A DNA stretch of 64,000 bases from Phenylobacterium sp. (GTDB lineage: Bacteria > Pseudomonadota > Alphaproteobacteria > Caulobacterales > Caulobacteraceae): contig NZ_WGNY01000019.1 of NCBI RefSeq assembly GCF_016124325.1, forward strand, positions 124,001 to 188,000. Reading direction: 5' to 3'. Under the pieces are notes generated by a model. The model did not search any database. It had not been told where the DNA came from and worked only from the letters and a program-made list of their open reading frames with translations. This document shows, piece after piece, positions 7,587-16,522 of this stretch. How positions within the stretch are numbered: position 1 is the stretch's first letter; every line of letters begins with the position of its first letter. The position numbers and the translations under genes were made by a program.

Positions 7587-9002
7587 GTGCGCCACTCACT
7601 TCCCCCGACGTTCCTGGGCCTCGTGGCCAAGCTGCTGCGGATCTTGAGAGCGCGCTATCTGATCGTGGCGCTTTCGGTCGTCGGCGCGATCGCCGGAGGG
7701 GTGGCCGTGATCGTCACGTCCCCCAGCCTCTACATGGCGCGCGCCCGCGTGGTGCTCGACCTGGTCAGGCTCGACGAGCTTACCGGCTCTCCTATCTCGA
7801 AGGATTTCGCCGAGCCCTACATCGAAAGCCAGCTCCATCTCCTCAAGGACGCTCAAGTGACGGGCCGCGTCGCCGAGAGCCTTGGATGGTTGGCCAACAC
7901 CGACTACGTCGCCCAATACGAAAACCGGGCAGCAAACGATGAGCGCGATCTCCGCACGTGGGCCGGAGACACGATCGCCTCGGCTTCGAGCGGCTATCTC
8001 CTGCCGGAAAGCAACGTGCTGGAGATCACCTATCGATCCTATTCCCCGGAGGCGGCCCGCGTCATTGTCGACCTCTTGCGACAGGCGTTCGTGGAGGCGG
8101 GCCTCGACGAGCGGCGAGAGAGCGCCCGCGAGCACCAGGCATGGTTCGACGGCCAGGCGCGGAAGCTGCTTGCGGAACTGGGCTCGCTGGTGACGGAGCG
8201 CGAGCGGCTTCAGCGCGAGACCGGCATCGTCCTTCAGGATGACACCAAGGATCTGGAAAGCGCCAAGCTCAAGCGCCTGAACGGCATTCCGCAGCTTCCC
8301 GTCGCCGTGCGACGACCGGGACCCGGCCTCGCCGACCAGAGGTTGAGCGCCCTCGACGCGCAGATCGCGCAGCTGAGCGCCACGCTAGGCCCAAATAACC
8401 CTCAACTCGTCGCGCTCCGTCAGAAGCGGGCGGCGGTCGCGCTGTCGGCGGCGGATGAGCGGCGGGCGCTCGACAGCGCAATGCTGAGCGCGATTTCCCA
8501 GGCTCAGGCGCTCAACGCGGACCTGCAGTTACAGCGCCTCAGGGTCGGAAGCCAAGCCCAGAGCCTGGCGGAGCTTCGCCAGATACAGGACCAAATCACC
8601 GTTCTTCGCGGCTTGTACGACGAACTGATCGCGCGGTCCGACGACCTGCGGCAGGCCGCCAACATCTCCGAGACCGAGCGCTTGCCCGTCGGCGCGGCGG
8701 AGGCCGACGAGCATCCCTACTTCCCGAACCCGGGGCTGATCCTCGGCGGCACGACGGTTTTCGGCACCGCACTCGGCGTGACGCTGGCGCTGTTCGTCGA
8801 GCTGCTCTCGCGCCGCGTCCGGGGGGTGACCGACCTGGCGGCCGCCACCGACGCGCCGGTTCTTGGTGTCTTCCGGCTCGCGGCGTCCCGCTCGCCACGC
8901 CTGCGGATCGCAAGACCGAAAAAGGCCAGGGCCGCTCGCGGCAAACCCCGTCGGGAGCGGAAGCGTTCGCTCAAGGGGATCGCCCCGGCGAACGTCCCTT
9001 GA
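7587..9002 (+). CDS. Wzz/GumC-type polysaccharide chain-length protein (first copy)
   Basis: This 471-residue polysaccharide co-polymerase lacks a fused kinase. A first membrane helix lies near residues 22-45, then a Wzz domain with S-x-L-Y-x-A-R-A-R-V-V-L-D. A long coiled-coil periplasmic region contains the A-x-L-G-P-N-N-P-Q-L block. A second membrane helix comes near residues 390-415, after the conserved Y-F-P-N-P-G. The basic C-terminal tail carries no ATPase. It should form an inner-membrane oligomer that sets polymer length and contacts the OPX protein. GTG 7587 places a short tail before the first helix, but no good ribosome site is visible, so the start is uncertain. The stop overlaps the start of the ATPase gene, so the two are a coupled pair like 15176/16519. 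Confidence 0.85.
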   Translation: MRHSLPPTFLGLVAKLLRILRARYLIVALSVVGAIAGGVAVIVTSPSLYMARARVVLDLVRLDELTGSPISKDFAEPYIESQLHLLKDAQVTGRVAESLGWLANTDYVAQYENRAANDERDLRTWAGDTIASASSGYLLPESNVLEITYRSYSPEAARVIVDLLRQAFVEAGLDERRESAREHQAWFDGQARKLLAELGSLVTERERLQRETGIVLQDDTKDLESAKLKRLNGIPQLPVAVRRPGPGLADQRLSALDAQIAQLSATLGPNNPQLVALRQKRAAVALSAADERRALDSAMLSAISQAQALNADLQLQRLRVGSQAQSLAELRQIQDQITVLRGLYDELIARSDDLRQAANISETERLPVGAAEADEHPYFPNPGLILGGTTVFGTALGVTLALFVELLSRRVRGVTDLAAATDAPVLGVFRLAASRSPRLRIARPKKARAARGKPRRERKRSLKGIAPANVP

Positions 9003-9643
9003 GCACCGATCCGGCCGCCTCGCCGCCGGCGGCAAAGGCCATGACGAGCGAACAGATCGAAGCGCTGGACGCGATCGCGGGTCGGCTTGTCACCCTACGA
9101 TCCAAGCGCAGCGGATTGGGCTTGGCCGTATGCGCCGTCGCGCGGGGTGACGGCGCCAGCCTCACCGCGGCGGGCCTTGCGACGGCGATTGCCGCCTTGG
9201 GCTATTCGACGGTGCTGGTCGACGCCGACCTCGAGGAGCCCGGACTTCCCAGTTTCATTTCCTCTGACCCGACGGCGCTCGGCTTAGCTGACCTGCTGGC
9301 CGACGAACGCGTGTCGGTGGCGGACGTGATGCAACCCATCGTCGGGCTGCCGCCACTGTCCGTCGTGCACGCCGGCGCCGGCGGCAAAGGGTCGGCCGAC
9401 CTCGTGTCGACGGCAGGGTTCTCCGCATTCGTCGCCGACTGCATGCTGAACTTCGAGTTCACGATCATCGACACGCCGCCGGCCAATCGAACGACCCATG
9501 CGATCGAGATCGTCAGCGCTGTCGGGGCCGCCATCGTCGTAGCGCGCCGTGACCTGAGCTACATGGACGACGTGGCGACCCTCGCTCGCTCCATTTCGGG
9601 CGCCAATGCGACGGTCCTCGGGGCGATCCTCATCGAATCCTAG
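8999..9643 (+). CDS. CpsD/CapB-like ATPase with degenerate Walker A (first copy)
   Basis: This 214-residue protein has the fold of the cytoplasmic BY-kinase partner of chain-length proteins. Walker A' (V-L-V-D-A-D-L-E-E-P-G) and Walker B (F-T-I-I-D-T-P-P) are clear. The Walker A loop, however, reads A-R-G-D-G-A-S (about 48-54): the catalytic Lys of G-x-G-K-S/T is replaced by Ala. No Tyr-rich C-terminal tail is present. Kinase activity is therefore doubtful, and a structural or regulatory role with the chain-length protein is more likely. TTG 8999 overlaps the upstream stop by three bases; ATG 9041 is an alternative start. The second copy at 16519 has the same kind of loss. Confidence 0.83.
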   Translation: MSTDPAASPPAAKAMTSEQIEALDAIAGRLVTLRSKRSGLGLAVCAVARGDGASLTAAGLATAIAALGYSTVLVDADLEEPGLPSFISSDPTALGLADLLADERVSVADVMQPIVGLPPLSVVHAGAGGKGSADLVSTAGFSAFVADCMLNFEFTIIDTPPANRTTHAIEIVSAVGAAIVVARRDLSYMDDVATLARSISGANATVLGAILIES

Positions 9644-9721
9644 ACGGGATCTGGCGCCATTCCGTTCGCGGCGGGACTTGGTCTCGGCTCAAGCGGCGGA
9701 CGGGCTCGAAGTCTTTGAAGA

Positions 9722-9769
9722 TCGAACTTTCTTAGATCAGGTGATTCCACTTGATCCAGGAAGGTTCGA
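9722..9769. repeat. Long imperfect inverted repeat (module E)
   Basis: Two 22-base arms (9722-9743 and 9748-9769) flank a 4-base loop. They differ from perfect complementarity at four positions, and all four would be G-U pairs in the + strand transcript. It sits directly left of module C copy 2, and its centre resembles the centre of module C. Confidence 0.82.
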
Positions 9770-9770
9770 A

Positions 9771-9815
9771 AGCACGATGGGCTCATGTGGAGTCACCTGA
9801 CCGCTGAATCGTGCT
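9771..9815. repeat. Palindromic repeat module C, copy 2
   Basis: Nearly identical to 5770-5814, with the same 8-base outer arms (AGCACGAT and ATCGTGCT). The inner stem has a few changes that weaken it. Confidence 0.9.
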
Positions 9816-9830
9816 CTGGAATCCAAAGCT

Positions 9831-9882
9831 TAGAGCGCGTTCGAGCGGCGAAGCCGCTCACACTTTCGCCTAGCGCACTCTA
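9831..9882. repeat. Palindromic repeat module D, copy 2
   Basis: A copy of 5829-5880 with three or so substitutions. Its right edge TCTA (9879-9882) contains the TAG stop codon of the small minus-strand gene that ends at 9880. Confidence 0.9.
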
Positions 9883-10050
9883 GGGGCGTCTGCGGCCAAC
9901 TTGCCGAGAAGGCCGGCGACCTGGCGGCGCCGGAGCGGGGTTGGCCTCGCCGGCATCGCCCTGTGAGGGCTCCTCGCGCACCTGACGCACTCCCCAGATG
10001 GCGAACGCGAACACGGCGACCATCAGTCCCGGCAGTATGAACGCGGTCAT
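9880..10050 (-). CDS. Small single-pass membrane protein
   Basis: This 56-residue protein has one N-terminal transmembrane helix (from about I-L-P-G-L-M-V-A-V-F to A-I-W-G-V-R) and a Pro/Arg/Ala-rich cytoplasmic tail. I do not recognise a family. It lies 16 bases downstream of the acyltransferase stop on the same strand, so it is probably the last gene of the polymerase-acyltransferase operon. ATG 10050 begins at the membrane segment; AGGAG lies about 13 bases upstream, which is long, and the frame is open to 10113. The stop and last bases are supplied by palindromic module D. It may assist the acyltransferase, but this is only inference from position. Confidence 0.55.
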   Translation of the reverse strand: MTAFILPGLMVAVFAFAIWGVRQVREEPSQGDAGEANPAPAPPGRRPSRQVGRRRP

Positions 10051-10066
10051 GACGGCTCGGTGGCTC

Positions 10067-11206
10067 CTATTGAGGGGTTCTGCCCTCGGGCACTGCGGTC
10101 TCGCCGCCGACATCCGGCCTTGCCACGGCCCGCGCCACGCCGCGACGCTTCAGTTTAAGACACGGTTCCTCGACGAGACGCCAACTCAGGGCCGCCAGTC
10201 CACACACCACGACGAAGGTGACGCAGGTCAGGGTGAGAGGCGATATCTGCGGCGCGTAGAGGGCGATCACGCAAGCCACCGGCCACGCGTAGAGATAGAC
10301 GCCGTAAGACACATCCCAGTCGTTGTTGACGTGCCGCAGGAACGGCAGCCGCTTGGTGAACGCGACCCAGAACACGGCGTACGCTCCGAGCGTCGCGAGG
10401 CCCAGCTCCGCCAGCGCAGGCACGAAGAGCAACAGCACGGCGCCGGCCGCGCACCCGGCGGCGATGCGGCCGTCGAAGCGGATCTCGTCCCGAAACAACC
10501 TTAGGGACACCCCGCTCATGAACATGGCCACGAGGCGGATCATGGCCGCGGGTTCGCGGAATATGGCCTTGCTCGAAGGCAGGTCCGAGAGCGGGCCCCA
10601 GGTGGGCTGGAGCTGAAAGTGAACGATCGCGGCATGCGCCGCGAGCAGGGCGACTGTGAGCCCCAGGGCCAGCCAGCGGCGGCGCAAGAGGCCAAGCACG
10701 CCAAGCGCCGGCACCAGGAGGTAGCAGCGGAACTCATACGAGATGGTCCACATCGGCGAATTCAGCTTCGCCTCGGGCAGGCGAGCGAATGCGCCGTCGA
10801 GGAGGGGAACATCCAGCGTCAACATCCGCGCGAACAGCTTGAGATATCCGCCGAAGCCGAGCTCATCCAGGCGCCCGCCCACGAAAGGACCCACCAGGAA
10901 CACGCTGGCGAGATAGGCGACGACGAAGGCTGGATAAATGCGCAGGACGCGCTTCTGGAGGAACGATGTCAGCGTGCGGCTGGAAAGATAGCTCCCGGAG
11001 ATAAGGTAGCCGCTGATCACGAAGAAGAAGTCGACCGCGAACGCACCGAGCGTGATCGTGCCGAACAGCCTCGTGAGCGGCTCGTTGGCGAGCGAACCCT
11101 CGAGGATTTGCGGCGAGTGGGAGACGATCACGAGGCTCGCGAAGAGCAAGCGCAGAGCACCGAAGTTGTTGGTGTGGGACGCGGGGGATGAAGAGGGCAC
11201 GGGCAC
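10067..11206 (-). CDS. OafA/YrhL-type integral membrane acyltransferase (first)
   Basis: This 379-residue acyltransferase-3 protein has about ten membrane helices. The N-terminal R-L-L-F-A-S-L-V-I-V-S-H-S carries the conserved catalytic His of the family, and F-F-V-I-S-G-Y-L-I-S-G is another hallmark. Such proteins carry acetyl or other acyl groups across the inner membrane and attach them to lipid-linked sugars or polymers in the periplasm. GTG 11206 has GAGAGG six bases upstream. The gene lies 15 bases after the Wzy-like polymerase stop, which suggests co-transcription and action on the same polymer. The acyl group and position modified are unknown. Confidence 0.88.
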   Translation of the reverse strand: MPVPSSSPASHTNNFGALRLLFASLVIVSHSPQILEGSLANEPLTRLFGTITLGAFAVDFFFVISGYLISGSYLSSRTLTSFLQKRVLRIYPAFVVAYLASVFLVGPFVGGRLDELGFGGYLKLFARMLTLDVPLLDGAFARLPEAKLNSPMWTISYEFRCYLLVPALGVLGLLRRRWLALGLTVALLAAHAAIVHFQLQPTWGPLSDLPSSKAIFREPAAMIRLVAMFMSGVSLRLFRDEIRFDGRIAAGCAAGAVLLLFVPALAELGLATLGAYAVFWVAFTKRLPFLRHVNNDWDVSYGVYLYAWPVACVIALYAPQISPLTLTCVTFVVVCGLAALSWRLVEEPCLKLKRRGVARAVARPDVGGETAVPEGRTPQ

Positions 11207-11221
11207 GGCGAACCTCTCAGA

Positions 11222-12925
11222 TCAGCTCGTCACCGCTCGACGGATCGCAAGCTTCTCGGTCTCGGCATTGGCAATCTTTGAGCGATAGACAAGAGCCAGG
11301 GTGGCGCCCAACATCATGAACACCAGCGGATGATTGTGGTCCTGACTTAACACCGCCTTCACCACCACAAAGTCGAAGAGAGCCACGGAGAGCGGCATCA
11401 AGAGTAGCAGGTCGTTGTCGGTTTTGGCGCTGAACGCGTTAACACCGCCTGTCCAGGACGTGCGCAGGAAGAGCGCCATGTACAGGGCGAAACCCAGAAC
11501 GCCGAACTCCAGAAGCAGAGTAAGATAGTACGAGTCGATGGTGAGCGAGCCGTCGGCCGCGACGTAGCCGAGTGTCTGACCGCCGCGTCCCTGGCCATGA
11601 CCCATGGGTTGATGCAGGATCTTCGGGATAGCCATGGCCCACTGGTCTTTGCGGCTGTCGGTGCTCGCCTGTTGCGCTCCGCCGCCCCAGACGCTCTTGC
11701 GCAAACGACCTACTAGGAAAGTAGCCGCGATGCCGGTGAGGAAGATCGCCGGATAGGCAAGGACCAACGCCGGCCCCAGGATGCTGGACGATGCCATCCG
11801 CCACCGCCGGATCGACCAGAGCAAAAGATAAAGCATGGCCGAGACAAGGCTCGCCACGATGCCCAGCCGCGAATCGGTGAGGATGATCACGTAGATCGCG
11901 AGCGGGACGTAGGTTCCGGAAATGATCCGGAAGGCGATCGATCTCGAATTCAGCGCGAAGTGCATGGCGAATGGCATGGTCAGCCCGAGATACTCGGCGA
12001 AACCAAGAGGAGTGCCCGCGGTCGCTTGGACCCGATGGAACCCGCCATAGGCGCGCTGCACTCCCGCCAACGCCTTCAGCACCGATTCGTCCTCGATGCG
12101 CAGGAACGACGGGATGTGGTTGGCCCAGAGGACCGCGCCGGCGCGCGATTCCCAGACGCCTAGGACGCACAGGAGCAGGCCGGCGCTGAGTAGCAGCTTG
12201 GCCCATGCGGACGCCGCCCCCGGCTTTCGGAAGATGTAGCACGCAGCGAAGAAGATGCCCGTCCAGTTGATCTGTGAAGTGATGAAGCGGTTCACCGATG
12301 TGCCCGGCGTCCGCGAGAACATGAGGGACAGTCCCTCCAACAGGACGAAGCCCAGCAGGCAGCGAATGATCCAAGGATCGGCCTTCAGAACTTCGCCGAC
12401 CTGCCTTCGAAAGTCGCTCGACACCGAAGCGCAGATCAACATCACCAGCAGGAGCGGCACGCCTGTCAGGCGCAGGGGGGTGATCCACGGAAGGCCGGGC
12501 AGCGCGATGGCCAGGTAGATCGGCCATAGGATCAACGCGGCGAAGTACCCGAAGAACAGCCACGGAATCACGCCTACCGGCGCATAGTCGCCCGAAGGCA
12601 AGGCCCAGATCCCGAGCACGATGATGATCGCCACGGGAAGGGCGAAGACGACGACATAGTGCGGCGCGCCATACGCGAACGCCGCGCCGTACGCCACGCT
12701 GGCGGCGAACAGCGCCACATAGGCGAGCAGCTTGAGGCGTGGAGTCTCCGTCCGCCGCCGGTAGAAGGGCGTCAAGGCGTCGGTGGGTCCCATCCTCGAG
12801 GCTGGCCGTCTCGAGGCGTCCTCCTCGCCTGCGGTCTGCTGGCTGCGCCGCTTCGGAAAGCGCGGCAAAGCAAAACGCCGCGGCGGCTTGCGCTGCGCTT
12901 TCTGGTCATTTCGCTTAAGACTCAT
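11222..12925 (-). CDS. Wzy-like polymerase of the O-antigen ligase family
   Basis: This 567-residue protein has a basic cytoplasmic N-terminus of about 65 residues and about 12 membrane helices. A large periplasmic loop late in the protein contains G-H-G-Q-G-R-G-G and D-S-Y-Y-L-T-L-L-L-E-F-G-V-L-G-F. These features match the Wzy/WaaL superfamily; polymerase is preferred over ligase because Wzx, chain-length and OPX genes are neighbours. It should join repeat units on the lipid carrier at the outer face of the inner membrane. ATG 12925 is preceded by AAGGGCG at suitable distance. It is divergent from the export operon at 13064, with 138 bases between them for both promoters. Confidence 0.82.
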   Translation of the reverse strand: MSLKRNDQKAQRKPPRRFALPRFPKRRSQQTAGEEDASRRPASRMGPTDALTPFYRRRTETPRLKLLAYVALFAASVAYGAAFAYGAPHYVVVFALPVAIIIVLGIWALPSGDYAPVGVIPWLFFGYFAALILWPIYLAIALPGLPWITPLRLTGVPLLLVMLICASVSSDFRRQVGEVLKADPWIIRCLLGFVLLEGLSLMFSRTPGTSVNRFITSQINWTGIFFAACYIFRKPGAASAWAKLLLSAGLLLCVLGVWESRAGAVLWANHIPSFLRIEDESVLKALAGVQRAYGGFHRVQATAGTPLGFAEYLGLTMPFAMHFALNSRSIAFRIISGTYVPLAIYVIILTDSRLGIVASLVSAMLYLLLWSIRRWRMASSSILGPALVLAYPAIFLTGIAATFLVGRLRKSVWGGGAQQASTDSRKDQWAMAIPKILHQPMGHGQGRGGQTLGYVAADGSLTIDSYYLTLLLEFGVLGFALYMALFLRTSWTGGVNAFSAKTDNDLLLLMPLSVALFDFVVVKAVLSQDHNHPLVFMMLGATLALVYRSKIANAETEKLAIRRAVTS

Positions 12926-13063
12926 CTGCTACGCCCTTGGACGTTTGAAGCTATCAGGTGGTGTCCTTCCTCGACAGCGCGGTTGTGATAACTTCGCGCT
13001 TGCGCGCAGGGTGCTACCTGATGTCGGCGGGTTAGGAAAACCGGGAACAGTGGAGGGAATTGA

Positions 13064-14302
13064 ATGCGGACGGCGATGCTCGCCCTGCCGATTTTGTTCG
13101 GCATGGGCGCTTTCACGTCTGCGGCCGCTCAAGACGCCGGATCGGTGCAACTGCCCGCCGCCAAGTCGAAGCGTGAGATCCAAACGCGTGTCGGGGTAAT
13201 CACCGAGCACCACACGAACATCGCTCAGACCGACGCTGCGACGGCGGCCAGCCGGGGCATTGAGCGCAACGACTGGACGGTGCGGCCCGTCGTGCAGGTG
13301 AGGGTGCTTCAGCCCTTAGGGCGCAACGCCCTCTTCGTCAACGCGGACGGTGGATACCTGTTTCACAAGAATAACACCCGGCTCGACAGCCGGACCATCA
13401 ACGTGAGCGGCGGCGGCGTGTCGAACCTGGGATCCTGCCAGGTGGCGGGCACCGGCACGTATTCCGTTTCGCAGTCCGAACTGGGCGACATTGTCGGACC
13501 GATCGTGAAGAATCTGCGCACCACCCGTTCGGTCGGAGCCCAGGTGAACTGCGGCCGGCCGGTGGGCTTCGGCGGGTCGTTGAGCGCGAATCGATCCTGG
13601 GCGCGCAACAGCGCGACCACCATCAAGGAAGCGAACTCGACCACCGACACTTTGCAGGCGGCGGTCCGCTACCAGAACAAGGGGCTGGGCACGATCGCGG
13701 TTCAGGGCAGCTACGTGGAGTCGCGATATCCGAACCGTCAGACGCTGCAGCTTTCAGCGCTCGGTCTCGGCGAGACGGTCATCATCCGCAACGTAGGCGT
13801 CGAGTATCAGAAGACGATCGGAAGCAAGCTGAATGTCGCTGGATCGGTTGCGCTCACGCGGCTGAAGAGAGGCGCTCCGCCAAACGGCGTGAAGCCGAAG
13901 TTCTCCTCCACGACCTATAGTGGCGACATGATCTACAAGTTCACGTCCCGGACCCAGCTCGAGGTCAGCGCGGAGCGCTCGGTCAAGCCGTCGAATACGG
14001 TGGGCAAACTGTACGATAAAGAGACCCGCTCCGAGATCGAACTTCGCCACAATCTCGGCACCCGTCTCCTCATAACATTGGGCGCGAGCCGGGACGATCT
14101 TGCATCGAACACCGACGGGTCCAGTTCGTTCCTGATCTACACGAAGGCGCGGACTGACTCGATCTACGGATCGATCCGGTATCAGCGCGCGAAGCTGGGT
14201 TCTTTGGCACTGGAATTGCGACAGGACGACCGAAATACCGATAAGTCCGCTTACGACTATCGTGATACGCGGGCGATGATGACCCTCGAGGCTCAATTCT
14301 GA
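13064..14302 (+). CDS. Outer-membrane beta-barrel protein of polysaccharide export
   Basis: This 412-residue exported protein has a cleavable signal peptide (cut after A-A-A around residue 22) and a body of alternating amphipathic strands. Its C-terminal residue is Phe, as in many outer-membrane barrels. Strand-like repeats of the R-Y-Q-x-x-x-L-G-S-L-A-L type are visible. It resembles the beta-barrel proteins often encoded beside OPX proteins that lack their own membrane-spanning helix, and may form the outer-membrane pore. GGAGGG lies about seven bases before ATG 13064. It is the first gene of a tight operon running to 18783. The exact family could not be confirmed. Confidence 0.75.
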   Translation: MRTAMLALPILFGMGAFTSAAAQDAGSVQLPAAKSKREIQTRVGVITEHHTNIAQTDAATAASRGIERNDWTVRPVVQVRVLQPLGRNALFVNADGGYLFHKNNTRLDSRTINVSGGGVSNLGSCQVAGTGTYSVSQSELGDIVGPIVKNLRTTRSVGAQVNCGRPVGFGGSLSANRSWARNSATTIKEANSTTDTLQAAVRYQNKGLGTIAVQGSYVESRYPNRQTLQLSALGLGETVIIRNVGVEYQKTIGSKLNVAGSVALTRLKRGAPPNGVKPKFSSTTYSGDMIYKFTSRTQLEVSAERSVKPSNTVGKLYDKETRSEIELRHNLGTRLLITLGASRDDLASNTDGSSSFLIYTKARTDSIYGSIRYQRAKLGSLALELRQDDRNTDKSAYDYRDTRAMMTLEAQF

Positions 14303-14316
14303 CGGCAGGAAACGAA

Positions 14317-15153
14317 ATGCGGATCGACAGGTTTGTGGCGCTTCTGGCGACGTTCTGCGCCGCGGTCTTCCTCAGCTTGGTCGCGCAGACGGCGCAGGCT
14401 CAGCAGGCGACCGCACAGTCGGCTCCTTCGGGCCCGACGGTCGCCGAAGGCGCGTCCAGCGCGTATGTGCTCGGACGCGACGATACGATCGAAGTCAGCC
14501 TTGTGGGCACCGGCGGCTTCAACGCTCGCGTCCGGGTCCAGGCCGATGGGCAGATCCAGCTTCCGCTCATCGGCAAGGTTGCCGCCGCGGATCGCACCAC
14601 CGAGGAAGTCGCCGACGACATCGCCAAGCAGCTAAAGGACGGCGGCTTCTTCTCGAATCCGATCGTCAGCGTCGAGGTCGTCGGCTACGCGAGCCGCTAT
14701 GTGGTGGTGCTCGGCGCGGTCAATAGCCCAGGCCTCGTGCCGATCAACCGTCCCTACCATCTCTCGGAAATCCTGGCCCGGGTCGGCGGCGTGCGCGACG
14801 GCGCGGCCGACTATGTCACGGTTCGGTCCGAAAAGGGCGACGAGCGGCGGATTCTCGTTCGCGACATCGCCACGGGCGGCCTGGAACAGGACCCGCTCGT
14901 GGCCGCGGGCGACAAGATCTACGTGCCCAACGCCGAGCTGTTCTACATCTACGGACAGGTCAATTCACCCGGCGGCTATCCAGTGACCAGCCACATGACG
15001 GCTCGACAAGCGATCGCCAGCGGCGGCGGCCTCACTGAATCCGGCACGGATCACGGCCTCACCGTCAATCGCGCGGGTAAGAAAATGAAGATCGAACTCG
15101 GCGACAATATACTGCCGGGCGACGTGATCTATGTGAAGGAGCGGCTGTTTTGA
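14317..15153 (+). CDS. OPX polysaccharide export protein (Wza/HfsD-like)
   Basis: This 278-residue periplasmic export protein has a signal peptide ending in A-Q-A, then the Poly_export domain beginning Y-V-L-G-R-D-D-T-I-E-V. Two SLBB-type beta-grasp domains follow: V-V-V-L-G-A-V-N-S-P-G and Y-I-Y-G-Q-V-N-S-P-G-G-Y. No lipobox Cys follows the cleavage site and there is no long C-terminal amphipathic helix, so it differs from E. coli Wza. It probably needs the upstream barrel protein to cross the outer membrane. The order OPX, chain-length protein, CpsD-like ATPase resembles a holdfast-type export operon, but I cannot claim orthology. Confidence 0.9.
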   Translation: MRIDRFVALLATFCAAVFLSLVAQTAQAQQATAQSAPSGPTVAEGASSAYVLGRDDTIEVSLVGTGGFNARVRVQADGQIQLPLIGKVAAADRTTEEVADDIAKQLKDGGFFSNPIVSVEVVGYASRYVVVLGAVNSPGLVPINRPYHLSEILARVGGVRDGAADYVTVRSEKGDERRILVRDIATGGLEQDPLVAAGDKIYVPNAELFYIYGQVNSPGGYPVTSHMTARQAIASGGGLTESGTDHGLTVNRAGKKMKIELGDNILPGDVIYVKERLF

Positions 15154-15175
15154 CGGCCGCTCCCGGAGACGAGCG

Positions 15176-16522
15176 ATGAGTATCTTTCAGTTCTTCAGAA
15201 TACTCTGGGCAAGGCGGTGGGTCACGGTCATGACGACCGTGGCCGTGCTCACCCTGGGCGTCCTGGTCATCCTCGTGGTTCCGCCGCGCTACAAGGCGGA
15301 GACACGGGTGATCCTCGACGTGATCAAGCCCGATCCGGTCACGGGGCAGATTCTGTCGTCTCCGTTCCTCCGCGCCTACATGAGCAACCAGACCGAGCTC
15401 ATTAAGGACTTCGGCGTCGCGGGACGCGTCGTCGCCGACCAGCACCTGGCCGACGATCCGGAAATGCAGAAGGCCTATCAGGAGCGGAAATCCAGCGACG
15501 ATCGCGATTTCGCCCACTGGACGGCCCAGAAGATCATCGACGACAGCGACGCCGCAATCATTCCTGGAAGCAACATCATCCAGATCAGCTACACGTCCAG
15601 GGAGCCAGAGAAGGCGAGGCGCATCGCCGACGCCCTCCGCGAGGCGTACATCGCCGCGAGTCTCGAGGATCGCCGCAACAGCGCCAGCCGGAACGCCAGC
15701 TGGTACGACGACCAGGCGGCGAAGACCAGGGCGGCGCTCGCCGACGCAGAGGCGGCCAAGGCGCAGTTCGAGCGTGAGAACGGCGTCCTTTTGCAGGATG
15801 ACCAGACCGACGTGGATACGGCCCGCCTGGCCGCCCTCGCCAGCCAGGCGGCCACGCCCGTCCTGACCCAGGCTCCGATGGGGTCCACGGCCGCCCAGCT
15901 GGAACTTGCACAGGTCGAAGCTGACCTCGCCCAGGCCTCAAAGATGCTCGGGCCGAACCACCCGCAAATCATCGATCTGAAGCGGAAGCGCGAGCTCCTG
16001 ATCCAACAGATCGACAAGGACCGCGTGGCGGCGTCGCAGGCCGCCAGCATAGCAGCGAGCGCCATGCGTTCGACCGCCGGCCTGCTGGACGCGCAGAAAG
16101 CCAAGGTGATGGCGCAGCGCGAGAAGGTCGAGAAGCTGAAGCTGCTGCAGGACAACGTGAATCTGCTGCGTGATCAGTACAACAAGTCGGCAAGCCGCGC
16201 GGCCGAGCTCCACCAGGAAGCGGAGGTCGTCGAAGCCGGCGTGACGACACTCGGGAATGCGATCACACCGCAGAAGGCCGTGTTTCCGAACAAGCCGCTC
16301 GTGCTGGGAGGCGCGCTGGCCGGCGGCCTGGGCGGCGGCATCGTGCTCGCGCTCGCGCTCGAGATCCTCGCGCGGCGGGTCCGCTGCAAGGAAGACCTTG
16401 AATCGCTCGTGGACGCGCCCGTGCTGGCCATCGTTCGCCGCACGCCGCAGCAACGCGTCGCGACCGGGCGGCGGATTACGCGTCGGGTGGCCGCGCCGCC
16501 TTTGAAGCGAGCCGAGGCGTGA
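15176..16522 (+). CDS. Wzz/GumC-type polysaccharide chain-length protein (second copy)
   Basis: This 448-residue inner-membrane co-polymerase has a first helix at about residues 15-38 (V-T-V-M-T-T-V-A-V-L) and a Wzz block with Y-K-A-E-T-R-V-I-L-D-V-I-K-P-D. Long coiled coils contain M-L-G-P-N-H-P-Q-I-I-D-L-K, and a second helix follows V-F-P-N-K-P. The cytoplasmic tail is short and has no kinase. It shares layout and many blocks with the protein at 7587, so the two are paralogues. Its stop overlaps the GTG start of the ATPase gene by four bases. It should control chain length and bridge the polymerase to the OPX protein. Confidence 0.9.
   Translation: MSIFQFFRILWARRWVTVMTTVAVLTLGVLVILVVPPRYKAETRVILDVIKPDPVTGQILSSPFLRAYMSNQTELIKDFGVAGRVVADQHLADDPEMQKAYQERKSSDDRDFAHWTAQKIIDDSDAAIIPGSNIIQISYTSREPEKARRIADALREAYIAASLEDRRNSASRNASWYDDQAAKTRAALADAEAAKAQFERENGVLLQDDQTDVDTARLAALASQAATPVLTQAPMGSTAAQLELAQVEADLAQASKMLGPNHPQIIDLKRKRELLIQQIDKDRVAASQAASIAASAMRSTAGLLDAQKAKVMAQREKVEKLKLLQDNVNLLRDQYNKSASRAAELHQEAEVVEAGVTTLGNAITPQKAVFPNKPLVLGGALAGGLGGGIVLALALEILARRVRCKEDLESLVDAPVLAIVRRTPQQRVATGRRITRRVAAPPLKRAEA

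Noticed and set aside
8999..9643. Frameshift or sequencing error causing the missing Walker A lysine
   Set aside because: The frame is intact on both sides of the loop and the paralogue at 16519 also lacks the lysine, so an error is unlikely.
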